Origin: CAVQMC01 sp963713505
GTDB lineage: Bacteria > Bacteroidota > Ignavibacteria > Ignavibacteriales > Ignavibacteriaceae
Direction: 5' to 3'
Assembly (NCBI GenBank): GCA_963713505.1
Contig: CAVQMC010000011.1
Span: 351,109 to 415,108, forward strand
Length of the DNA stretch: 64,000 bases
Both the position numbers and the translations under genes were made by a program. This document shows, piece by piece, positions 30,508 to 39,399 of this stretch. The notes beneath the pieces are model-generated. The model saw only the letters and a list, made by a program, of their open reading frames with translations. It was not told the DNA's origin and did no database searches. Positions within the stretch are counted from its first letter, which is position 1. Every line of letters starts with the position of its first letter.

Positions 30508-30607
30508 CCCGGCTGGTATGGCTGATTAAAATTACTGTTGGATAATATAGTACTGATATTCCTGTTCGGACATCCTTAAATACTGTTAGTTAGCTATACT
30601 AGCCGGG
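30508..30607 (+). ncRNA. Candidate structured RNA, hairpin 1
   Basis: Bases 30508-30523 (cccggctggtatggct) and 30592-30607 (agctatactagccggg) can pair over 16 bases without mismatch if G-U pairs are allowed. The 68-base interior holds a smaller stem aatat/atatt around 30543-30560. The presence of G-U rather than only Watson-Crick pairs suggests an RNA on the + strand rather than a DNA palindrome. I could not match it to a known family. Confidence 0.4.
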
Positions 30608-30630
30608 GCTAAATAAATTCCTTCACTATT

Positions 30631-30745
30631 CAAGCGTCTCAAAAATCTTTACTCAAATTTTGCCTGTTGTTTCAATGCAGTACTGCGCCCTCTGTATTTG
30701 CATTATTAAGTGGTTCCTGTTGAATGAAGATTTAAAAGACGCTTG
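30631..30745 (+). ncRNA. Candidate structured RNA, hairpin 2
   Basis: Bases 30631-30639 (caagcgtct) pair perfectly with 30737-30745 (agacgcttg). After a small internal loop, aaatctt pairs with aagattt. A large open bubble and an apical stem (aatgca/tgcatt) follow. The closing stem, bubble and apical stem recall 6S RNA architecture, but at 115 bases it is shorter than usual 6S RNAs. A T-rich tail (ttctatttt) follows. The strand and function are unproven. Confidence 0.4.
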
Positions 30746-31142
30746 TTCTATTTTAAACCCCAAAATTCATAATATAAGTTAAATTGCTATTTGAAATTAT
30801 TAATATTATAATATATTTACTTGATAAATATTTATATTTCCAGAGATTATTTGATTAATAATGGAATGTATGAATAATATCAAAATTATAGATTATTGAT
30901 TATTAATAATTTGAATAAAAATAAAAATATCATTATATATTCATTGTAGTTCAAAAAGTTATTTGAAATTCCATTTCTTTTAATTGAGAAGTTGATTTTC
31001 TCTATTCTCATATGTGAAAGCAAAAATATTGCATTTTTGAAGGAAATTATTACTAAAAGTTTGGTAAAGTTTTTGACAATATTCTAACGGCATTAGTTGT
31101 TATTGCAATAAATTTGGTGATTTATTAACTATAGGGGTTAAT

Positions 31143-32726
31143 ATGAAAAATATTTTTACGGTTTTATTTCTGACCATCATTTCAGTGTCAACTTTTTCAT
31201 ATGGCCAGGCTTATTATCTAGGAGTTGGCGCCCCAGGGGATCCTATACGTACTTCCTGTGCATCTTGTCATGTTGCTAACGGTTACGGACCTCCGGTTTA
31301 TGATGAATGGAAAGGAACTGTTCACTCTTGGGCAATGGATTCTTTAGCTTCCACATTAGGTTATTCTTGCTTACCTTGCCACAATACCGGATGGAATGTT
31401 TATCTAGATAATTATGGCGCAGATGAATACGTTGATTCTACAGATAATAATGGATACATAATCACTGATTCAACCGGTTTTAACAGAGTAAAAAATGTCC
31501 AGTGCGAAACTTGTCACGGTCCAATGGGAACCGTTGATCATCAATTAAATAATGATGTTCATTTCAGCACTACATTAAATAAACCTGATTATAGTGCGGA
31601 ACTTTGCGGAAGATGTCATGAAGGAGAGCATCATCCATATTATGAAGAATGGGAAGAATCTTTGCATGCTCAATCAGCAATTCCTGCTGTAATAAATAAT
31701 AAACGCTGTGTAAGATGTCATATAGCTCAGAATTTTGCTCTTTATGCAAAAGATCCTGCTAATTATAGAGATACCATTTTAGTAACAGGTAATGATATCC
31801 AACCCTTAACTTGTGTTGCCTGCCACGATCCGCATAATGCACAATATGAAGGCCAATTAAGGTTTCCAATTACACAGCAAAGTACAGTTTGCGATCAATG
31901 CCATACAGGAGAAATTGATTCTGTTAATGTTCGAGTTGCACCGCATCATACAACTTCAGAGTGCTTAAGCGGTTCTCCTTTATTTGGATATAGATATCCT
32001 GACTCTGTTTATTCTAATTCGGCACATACTTATGTGGCAACAAAACGTTGTGTAAACTGCCATGTTTATATGTCCCCGTTTAATCCGGTTACTGGTGTAG
32101 CGGCAACAGGCCATACTTTTGAGCCGAGAGTTGAAGCATGCGCACAAGCTCAATGCCATGGTCAGGATTATTATACTGCTTCTGGAGTAGATACTTCGAA
32201 TGCTGATTTAAGATTCAATTATCATAATGCACAAGTAAATACTTTGAATTTGATCAATCAGCTTTATGATAAATTGCAGCAAGCTAACGCTTACGATTCA
32301 ACTACTGATGCTTTTTGGGATGCAAATTACAATTATCAATCGGCAATTTCTGAAGGAAGTAACGGCGTTCATAATACACTGCTTGTCCAGAAACTTTTAA
32401 GGGATGCAATTGCAAATTTCAGCCCGGCAACTGCTGTTAAAGAAGAAAATAATAATACACCAAACTCTTATTCATTAAGCCAAAATTATCCAAACCCGTT
32501 TAATCCTTCTACAACTATTAAATTCTCAATTCCAAAAGCAGGTAATGTTACTATTACAGTTTATGATGCTATTGGAAATGAAGTTTCAAAATTAGTAAAT
32601 AAATATATGGCAGCGGGAAATTATTCTACACGTTGGGACGCATCTCATTTTGCTTCGGGAATATATTTCTACAGAATTGAAGCAAATAATTTTGTTAAAG
32701 TTAAAAAAATGATCTTAATTAAATAA
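31143..32726 (+). CDS. T9SS-sorted multiheme c-type cytochrome
   Basis: 527 aa. A signal peptide (VLFLTIISVSTFSYGQ) is followed by eight CXXCH heme sites: CASCH, CLPCH, CETCH, CGRCH, CVRCH, CVACH, CDQCH and CVNCH. A ninth site has wider spacing (CAQAQCH, CX4CH). The last 85 residues are a type A T9SS sorting domain (NYPNPFNPST, GIYFYRIEA, KKMILIK). The protein is therefore predicted to be carried through the outer membrane and held on the cell surface or released. It is the first gene after the two-component pair and has its own downstream terminator. A role as the outermost electron carrier is an inference from location and heme content. Confidence 0.9.
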   Translation: MKNIFTVLFLTIISVSTFSYGQAYYLGVGAPGDPIRTSCASCHVANGYGPPVYDEWKGTVHSWAMDSLASTLGYSCLPCHNTGWNVYLDNYGADEYVDSTDNNGYIITDSTGFNRVKNVQCETCHGPMGTVDHQLNNDVHFSTTLNKPDYSAELCGRCHEGEHHPYYEEWEESLHAQSAIPAVINNKRCVRCHIAQNFALYAKDPANYRDTILVTGNDIQPLTCVACHDPHNAQYEGQLRFPITQQSTVCDQCHTGEIDSVNVRVAPHHTTSECLSGSPLFGYRYPDSVYSNSAHTYVATKRCVNCHVYMSPFNPVTGVAATGHTFEPRVEACAQAQCHGQDYYTASGVDTSNADLRFNYHNAQVNTLNLINQLYDKLQQANAYDSTTDAFWDANYNYQSAISEGSNGVHNTLLVQKLLRDAIANFSPATAVKEENNNTPNSYSLSQNYPNPFNPSTTIKFSIPKAGNVTITVYDAIGNEVSKLVNKYMAAGNYSTRWDASHFASGIYFYRIEANNFVKVKKMILIK

Positions 32727-32734
32727 TAAATTAT

Positions 32735-32769
32735 AAGAGTTCGTTGAAATTTTCAGCGAACTCTTTTTA
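32735..32769 (+). terminator. Intrinsic terminator after the T9SS cytochrome
   Basis: A stem of about 12 pairs (aagagttcgttg / cagcgaactctt, one G-U pair) with a 7-base loop and five T. It separates the first cytochrome gene from the next four, so those may rely on readthrough or their own promoter. Confidence 0.8.
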
Positions 32770-32810
32770 TTTTAATGCAAAAATAAATATATATAAATAC
32801 AGGAGGAGTC

Positions 32811-33365
32811 ATGTCATCTAAATTTTTTATGCTCTTTTTATTCATACTTTCACCCTTAATGCTAGTTTTGGGGCAGACTGACTCAGGAGCAAAACCCCAT
32901 GGATTCGTTGGAGTAAAAACTTGCGGAATGTGTCATCATACTGATAAACAAGGTAAACAATTGGAAATTTGGAAAAACAGTGCACACTCTAAAGCATACG
33001 AAGTATTAAAAACAGATAAAGCAAATAAAATTGCAAAAGAAAAAGGATTCAATACTCCTGCTGTTGAAACTGAAGCTTGTTTGAAATGTCATACTTCAGG
33101 TTATAACGTAGACAAATCCTTGTTAGGTGCAAAATTTGAAATTTCTGATGGTGTACAATGCGAAACATGTCATGGTGCCGGAGCTGATTATAAAAGCATG
33201 AAAGTTATGAAAGATAGAAAAGAAGCTGTAGCAAACGGTTTGCAACTTCATGAAAATCTTAAAGAATTTTGCTCAACTTGCCATAATCCTGAAAGTCCTA
33301 CATATGTCGAACAAGATGTAAACAAAATGTGGGAAAAAATTAAACACCCAATACCAAAAAAATAA
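32811..33365 (+). CDS. Tetraheme cytochrome c554-like protein
   Basis: 184 aa with a signal peptide (MLFLFILSPLMLVLGQ) and four CXXCH sites: CGMCH, CLKCH, CETCH and CSTCH. The motif spacing, with WKNSAHSKAYEVL between the first and second hemes and VQCETCHGAGADYK at the third, matches the cytochrome c554 family. It is expected in the periplasm. A strong SD (aggagg) precedes the ATG. It opens a run of four closely spaced genes (gaps 46, 1 and 6 bases). Confidence 0.9.
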   Translation: MSSKFFMLFLFILSPLMLVLGQTDSGAKPHGFVGVKTCGMCHHTDKQGKQLEIWKNSAHSKAYEVLKTDKANKIAKEKGFNTPAVETEACLKCHTSGYNVDKSLLGAKFEISDGVQCETCHGAGADYKSMKVMKDRKEAVANGLQLHENLKEFCSTCHNPESPTYVEQDVNKMWEKIKHPIPKK

Positions 33366-33411
33366 TAGGGTAATTATTCTTTAAGCTTTTATAAATTATT
33401 TTTTTAATGAA

Positions 33412-34693
33412 ATGAAAAAAATTATAATCTCCATCGGTATCTTCCTTTTTATATCTGCAAGCGGTTATTCGCAGAATATTAATGGAAGGTTTTCTTCATC
33501 GGTCTATTCATTTGAGCGATTTGATACAGTAAATGTATCCAATAATTATTTACGTGCTTTTGAAATGCTTAGTCTGAATATAAATGAAGGAAATTATTCA
33601 GTGAGATCCTATTTGAATTTCGAAGGAAATTTAACTAAAGATCTGCAGAATGATCCCGAGACTTCGTGTTTACAATTTATATTTCGAAGCAAGAAAACTG
33701 TGGGATATTGCTACTCTTAAATTAGGAAGACAGCCTATTTTTAATAGTGTAGCGGGCGGAACTTTTGATGGTGTTAATCTTGACCTTAGGAAAAGTGATT
33801 ACAAATTTTCCGCTTATTACGGTGGTAATGTCCCGGAATATCAGAAATTAAAGATAACTGATAACTGGAGTCAAAATTATATTCTAGGCGGTAAATTTAA
33901 AACCACTGCTCTTAAAGATTTTCAAATAGGATTAAGTTATATAAATAAGAACTTTAAACCTGAGAGCTACTATGCTACTCGCCTTGATGAGAATTTAGAT
34001 CCTATTAAAGTTCTTATTGAAAATAATTCCCTGCAATATCAATATGCTTCTGCTGAAGTTTATTATGATATGCCGAAATATTTTTCGGTTAACTCTAGAT
34101 TCGATTACGACCTTAATTTTATGGAAGCATCTAAATTTGAAATTCAGGGTAGATATAAACAAATAGACAAACTCGGTATAAATGTTTACTATAACTATAG
34201 AGAGCCGAAAATAAGATATAATTCAATTTTCTCAGTATTTGATTTTGGAAATACACAAGAAATTGAAATCGGTGGAGATTATGCAATAAACAAAAAATTT
34301 ACGGTTATTGGAAAATTCGGAAATGTTACATATAAAGATGATAATTCACAAAGAATTACAGTAGGACTCGTTTCGAATTACGGAAGCATAAACTATAGTA
34401 AAAATTTAGGCTATGCCGGTGAATTAGATGCAATTTCACTTTATACAGCAAAAACATTTTTAGATGGCTTATTGACTCCATCAATAGGACTTTCTTATAC
34501 AAATTATAAGCTGTCGGAAAATTCTGAAAAAGATAATTTAACTACTTTGCTAGCCGGTGTAAATATAAGACCTTATAGATTTATTTCAATGGATCTTCAA
34601 GGTCAATATATGAATAACAAAATCTATAAAAATGATTTCAGATTTTTCCTTAAACTTAATTACTGGTTTAACACCAATTTAAATTTGATGTAA
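33412..34693 (+). CDS. Outer-membrane beta-barrel protein, putative cytochrome-associated porin, one frameshift
   Basis: About 426 aa after joining two frames. A signal peptide ends near ASGYSQ, and the rest is alternating hydrophobic/polar beta-strand sequence with many Tyr, Phe and Asn, as in porins (LKLGRQPIFNSVAGGTFDGV, KLGINVYYNYREP, LKLNYWF at the end). The frame breaks at CCC 33655-33657; removing one C gives NDPRLRVYNLYFEARK. It lies 46 bases after a tetraheme cytochrome and one base before a 14-heme cytochrome. By analogy with porin-cytochrome complexes, it could form the sheath around a cytochrome in the outer membrane. No close family is recognised. Confidence 0.78.
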
Positions 34694-34694
34694 C

Positions 34695-35909
34695 ATGAAA
34701 ATACAATACCTATATCTTTCAATTCTAGTTATTGCAATCGGTTATTTGTTATTTGCTGCTTTCACTCCCCAAGTTTCACCGGGAGATGAGTTAAATAATA
34801 AAAACATTATCAAATTTTCTCATAAACTTCATGCAGACGTAACCGATTGTGCATCATGCCATACTGCTGTACCAACAAGTACTTCATTATCAGACAGATT
34901 AATGCCTACTATGGATGATTGTTCAGCATGTCATGATGTATCTGATGAAAAAAATTGTACAACTTGCCATTATGACGGCGTTTACGAAGAATTAAATCAG
35001 CCTAAAACTGAAATAATTTTTAACCATAGTTTCCATTTGGATAAACAGTCGCTTAAATGTGAAAATTGCCATAAAGGAGTGACAAAAGTTGAGTATGCAG
35101 AAGATGCTGAACAACCTAATCCTATTATGGAAAATTGTTATTCATGTCATAGTGAAACAAAAGTTGCAACTAATGCCTGCGAAGCATGTCATACTTCTAC
35201 TGCAGATTTAATTCCGCAGTCGCACAAAAGTATTGACTTTATGGATACACACAGATTTGCGGCCGAAGAGATTGGTGCAAATTGTATAATGTGTCATAAT
35301 GAAAACAATAATTCTTGTGAAACTTGTCATGATGCAACAACAGGTATAAGTGAAAATAATACAGCATCAAATTTTTATCAGCCATATGCTCCAAATAATT
35401 TTGTTGATGGTGCAAAACAGCAGCAAATAACAAGAGTTCATCAGCTTAATTATGTATACACCCATGGTATTGATGCAAAATTAAATTCTACTGAATGTCA
35501 ATCTTGCCATCAAATAGAAACGTTCTGCGTTAAATGTCACGCTTCCGAAAAAGAAGATTATGCACTTGGCGGAGTTGTTCCTTTATCTCATACTCAGCCT
35601 AACTTTACAACTCTCGGAGTAGGATCAGGAGGCGGTGAACATGCAGTGCTTGCAAGAAGAGATATTGAAAGCTGTGTATCATGTCATGATGTCCAAGGTG
35701 CTGATCCAACATGTATTACTTGTCATTTAGACAGCGATGGAATAAAAGGAACTAATCCTAAAACTCATCCTGCCGGATTTATGCATGATATTCATGGAGA
35801 TTGGCATGATAGTGCCGGCTCGATTTGCTTTAATTGTCATACAAGCGCTTCACCCAGTACACCCGCTGGTGTAGGTTTTTGTGGATATTGCCACGGCGCT
35901 AAAAATTGA
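34695..35909 (+). CDS. 14-heme c-type cytochrome
   Basis: 404 aa with one N-terminal signal or anchor helix (LYLSILVIAIGYLLFAAF) and fourteen CXXCH sites, roughly one every 27 residues. These run from CASCH and CSACH near the start to CFNCH and CGYCH near the end. Clusters of the type FSHKLHADVTDCASCH resemble cytochrome c7/c3-like repeats, where an upstream His is the second heme ligand. It should form a long heme wire in the periplasm. It starts one base after the beta-barrel gene, the arrangement expected if the two make one complex. Confidence 0.92.
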   Translation: MKIQYLYLSILVIAIGYLLFAAFTPQVSPGDELNNKNIIKFSHKLHADVTDCASCHTAVPTSTSLSDRLMPTMDDCSACHDVSDEKNCTTCHYDGVYEELNQPKTEIIFNHSFHLDKQSLKCENCHKGVTKVEYAEDAEQPNPIMENCYSCHSETKVATNACEACHTSTADLIPQSHKSIDFMDTHRFAAEEIGANCIMCHNENNNSCETCHDATTGISENNTASNFYQPYAPNNFVDGAKQQQITRVHQLNYVYTHGIDAKLNSTECQSCHQIETFCVKCHASEKEDYALGGVVPLSHTQPNFTTLGVGSGGGEHAVLARRDIESCVSCHDVQGADPTCITCHLDSDGIKGTNPKTHPAGFMHDIHGDWHDSAGSICFNCHTSASPSTPAGVGFCGYCHGAKN

Positions 35910-35915
35910 AAAATA

Positions 35916-36794
35916 ATGGATATTAAAATGAAGCAAAAAATAATATATATATTTACGGCAATTTTAATCGGCTTAGTACTTGGCAGCTGCAGTGATATTA
36001 AGAATGATATTACTCAACCGTCTGCAAATATAAGTGTTCATAAAGATGGTATAATGAAACCTTCTTCTCCTAATTTTCACGGCAACTTAATTAAAAATGC
36101 AGATTGGAGTATGGAACAATGCTGGCAATGTCATGCTAGGAATTATACTGGTGGAGTTGCAGGTGTAAGTTGTTTGAAGTGTCACACAGAACCTGCCGGA
36201 CCGGAAGCCTGCAATACATGCCATGGACAGTTTAGAGATCCTTCAAGAATTGCACCTCCAAGAGATCCTGAAGGAGATACTACAACAACGAAAATTACAG
36301 TTGGTGCACATACGAACCATCTTTATACAAATAAACTTGGTCATCAAGTTGAATGTCAATCATGTCATACTGTTCCAAGTTCTGTTTATCAAGACGGACA
36401 TTTAAATCCAACAACCCCAGGAGGAATCGTTTTTCATGGTTTGGCAGTTCAAGGCGGTGCAAATCCTCAATTCGATCAAAATGCTGCTACTTGTGCAAAT
36501 ACTTATTGTCACGGTAATTTTGTTATTTTGAAAGATACGGTAAGCAATGAAAGATATAAAATTGCATTTGCAGCTGGTGCGGATAGTATGATAGGAAATA
36601 ATTTTACTCCGCAATGGACAAAAGTCGACGGATCTCAAATGCAGTGCGGTTCATGCCACGGACTACCGCCTCAAGGACATATATTTGTTGATTTAAATAG
36701 CTGTGTTGGATGCCATAGCGAAGTTATTAATGCAAATGGAGAAATCATCAATCCCGATCTGCATATTAATGGAAGAGTTGATGTAGATTTCTAA
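35916..36794 (+). CDS. Multiheme lipoprotein cytochrome (CX4CH/CXXCH type)
   Basis: 292 aa. A lipobox (LVLGSC) ends the signal sequence, so it is lipid-anchored, probably in the outer membrane. Six CXXCH sites (CWQCH, CLKCH, CNTCH, CQSCH, CGSCH, CVGCH) and one CX4CH site (CANTYCH) give about seven hemes. The pattern of CANTYCHGN followed by CGSCHG is that of the CxxxxCH/CxxCH family seen in Geobacter and other metal reducers. It is the last gene of the set, six bases after the 14-heme gene, and is closed by a strong terminator. A surface or outer-leaflet electron carrier is inferred. Confidence 0.88.
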   Translation: MDIKMKQKIIYIFTAILIGLVLGSCSDIKNDITQPSANISVHKDGIMKPSSPNFHGNLIKNADWSMEQCWQCHARNYTGGVAGVSCLKCHTEPAGPEACNTCHGQFRDPSRIAPPRDPEGDTTTTKITVGAHTNHLYTNKLGHQVECQSCHTVPSSVYQDGHLNPTTPGGIVFHGLAVQGGANPQFDQNAATCANTYCHGNFVILKDTVSNERYKIAFAAGADSMIGNNFTPQWTKVDGSQMQCGSCHGLPPQGHIFVDLNSCVGCHSEVINANGEIINPDLHINGRVDVDF

Positions 36795-36817
36795 TATTAG
36801 ATACACTTTAGATTATT

Positions 36818-36846
36818 AAGCCGCTTAATTTAAGCGGCTTTTTTAT
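36818..36846 (+). terminator. Intrinsic terminator ending the multiheme set
   Basis: A 10-base perfect stem (aagccgctta / taagcggctt) with a 3-base loop and a T tract. Confidence 0.92.
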
Positions 36847-36966
36847 TTTTAAAATTTAAATTGCTTTTTGTAAATTATTTATATAATCTAATTAAATATA
36901 AAATAGTTTTTCGACATAAAAACAATTCATAGATATATTGATTTCAATTGTGCTTTATTTAGTTAT

Positions 36967-36995
36967 TTGACATACACTCATTTCCGACCGATTAT
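36967..36995 (+). promoter_or_regulatory. Predicted promoter for the first T9SS paralogue
   Basis: TTGACA at 36967-36972 and GATTAT at 36990-36995 with a 17-base spacer, about 33 bases before the ATG at 37029. The -35 is perfect, the -10 is partial. Confidence 0.45.
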
Positions 36996-37028
36996 TAAAA
37001 ACTTAAATTAAATTTCTGGAGGGTAAAC

Positions 37029-39264
37029 ATGAAAAAATTATATTGTTTATCTGTTCCTTGTTTTATTCTTGTTTTATTTTATTTCTGTTCAAACAATACT
37101 TTTGCTCAAAATTCACCTTCTATTGGTTTGGCACCTTCAAATCATATAATAAATAAAACCCATGAAAGAGGAGCAAAAATTCAACGTGACGGCGCAACGA
37201 CTGCTTATGGAGTCTATTTTGATCTAAATAATTTCACCGATAACCAGTTCTTCTCAGTTCCGATTCCCGATGGAGTACCTTTTACACCTATAGGAACACC
37301 TGGGACAATCCTGGTCCAAGGCGGTGATTTTGGAGATAATGGTATTTTTTATGCAACACAAAATAACACTGATTTAATTACTATAGATTTGAATACAGGT
37401 ACTATTACATTTATTGCTACAATTACGGGTTTAACTTCCGGTCAATCAATTACCTCTTTAGGATTTTATCCTGCTACTCATACAATGTATATGGGAACTA
37501 CGGATATTACAACATCAGAATTATATACTTTGGATGTTTCTTCAGGTGTAGCAACTTTAATTGGTACAGTTACAAATTGTCCCGGTTTAATTGCAATTGG
37601 AGTAAACTGCGACGGTGAAATGTACGGTGTTGACTTAGTAAATGATAATTTAGTATCAATCGATCCGTCGACTGCTGCTGGAACTATTGTTGGTCCATTA
37701 GGATATGATGCAAACTATGCACAGGATGCAGACTTTGATTTCGCAACAAATATTTTATATATAGCCGCATATAATAATGCTACCGGTGGAGGTGAATTGA
37801 GAACAGCTGATTTAACAACCGGTAATACTACATTCATTGCAGCTATTTACAGAAGCGGAAGTAACTGCTTTTGCTATAGAAGGCACCTGCGGCGCACCAT
37901 GCCCGGTAGAAAGTGCATCAAATCCAAATCCGGCAACCGGTACAGGAGATGTAGATGTAAATTTAGGACAGTTAACCTGGGATAACGGAGCCGGAGCAGT
38001 AACAAACGAAGTATACTTCGGAACCAGCCCTGGAAGTTTAACATTAGTACAATCAGGTACATTAGCGACCTCATGGACAATAGATCCAAGTTACCTTCCG
38101 TTAGATTATGCAACCACATATTACTGGAAAGTAATTGAAATAGGTGATACATGTAATGCAACAGCATCAACATGGAACTTTACAACAATGCAGAATCCAA
38201 ATTTAGTCACTGTATTCATGGATGATTTCGAATCAGGCTGCGGCAACTGGACAATAACCAATGACGGCGGAACCTGTGTATGGGATTGTTCACATGACGC
38301 AAGTGAATATATGATGGGAAGTACCGGAGCATCAGGCTTTGTAATGGCAGCAGATGCAGATTTCTGCGGATCAGGTTCAACATTGCTGTCAACAGCAACA
38401 TTAACAAACCCGATTGATGCAACTACTTCTCCAACTGTTTATTTAGAATTTGATGAGGACTGGAGAACAATAACCACATCAGATACAGCAGCAGTAGAAG
38501 TAAGTACAGACGGCGGTGCAACCTGGATGTCAGCATTGAGTTATGATGGAGTAGATGCAAGAGATACACATGCATTTGTAGATCTATCATCAATGGTAGG
38601 AAACACATCATTTATGTTAAGATTCAGAACAGTAATGCCCGGCTGGGACTGGTGGTGGGCAGTTGACAATGTAATGGTACAATTAGTTACTCCTGTAGAA
38701 ATGACATCATTTACAGCCAATGTAAATGAAGGTAATGTATCATTGAATTGGTCAACGGCAACCGAAACCAACAACAAAGGCTTTGATGTTCAGAGAAGGT
38801 CAGAAAACGGCCAGTATGAAACAATAGCATTTGTAGATGGTAACGGAACCTCAACAGAAAAACACAACTACAGTTATGTAGATACTAAGTTAGCATCTGG
38901 AAACTATACATACAGATTGAAACAAGTAGATTTCGATGGAAAATTTGCATATTCAAAAGAAGTAAATGCAAATGTAGAGTTACCGGCAGTATACAGCTTA
39001 GAGCAGAATTATCCGAATCCGTTTAACCCAAGTACACAGATAAACTTCAGTCTAGCAGTAGACTCAAGAGTAAGCTTGAAAGTATTTGATGTATTAGGAA
39101 GACAAGTTGCCGAGTTAGTCAATAACAATTTGACAGCCGGACAACATAATATAAACTTCAATGCATCTAATTTATCAAGTGGAGTATACTTCTACAGATT
39201 AGAAGCAAAGGGAGTAAATGGAAAGAACTTCACATCAATCAAGAAGATGATTCTAACAAAATAG
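37029..39264 (+). CDS. T9SS-secreted multidomain protein, copy 1 (one frameshift)
   Basis: About 744 aa after joining two frames. Signal peptide to FAQ, then a propeller-like region with repeated strands (YTLDVSSGVATLIGTVTN, LVSIDPSTAAGTIVG). A fibronectin-III-like domain (NEVYFGTSPGSL) follows, then a jelly-roll/MAM-like domain (MDDFESGCGNWTITND), a second FN3-like part and the sorting domain (NYPNPFNPST to KKMILTK). The frame breaks near 37845-37848. Alignment to copy 2 at 41341 shows exactly one extra base here, since the coordinate offset between copies changes from 4306 to 4305. Likely a surface or extracellular structural protein; no catalytic motif is visible. Confidence 0.85.
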
Positions 39265-39318
39265 TTAGAGATCAAATCTAAACTTGAAAGCCGGCTTAGA
39301 ATATAGGCCGGCTTTTTT
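37504..39318 (+). repeat. Direct repeat, copy 1, of a T9SS gene 3' portion and terminator
   Basis: Segments 37504-37745 and 37885-39318 are nearly identical in DNA to 41810-42050 and 42190-43626, including third codon positions and the terminator hairpin. The 5' parts of the same genes are clearly more diverged. purK and purE lie between the two copies. Confidence 0.9.
39287..39318 (+). terminator. Intrinsic terminator after T9SS copy 1
   Basis: The stem aaagccggc(t) / (a)ggccggcttt with an approximately 10-base loop is followed by six T. The same hairpin follows copy 2. Confidence 0.88.
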
Positions 39319-39399
39319 ACGTTTAAATTTACTACTATTTTTATTTTTCTATAATTTAGATTAAGTTTAAAAGTCATTATTAATAACACTTCTATAAAA

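Larger units (their letters stand above)
30334..31142. other. 809-base non-coding region before the multiheme gene set
   Basis: The longest gap in the window, with no supportable gene. The first 170 and last 380 bases are very AT-rich. The central 30500-30750 part has higher GC and two long hairpins, listed separately. A TTGACA occurs at 31073-31078, about 65 bases before the first cytochrome ATG, but no good -10 lies at 16-18 bases. Binding sites for the adjacent response regulator would be expected here, though I see no certain operator repeat. Confidence 0.5.

Noticed and set aside
31073..31100. Promoter for the T9SS cytochrome at TTGACA 31073
   Set aside because: The hexamer is good but nothing like TATAAT lies 16-18 bases on, so I mention it only in the gap entry.
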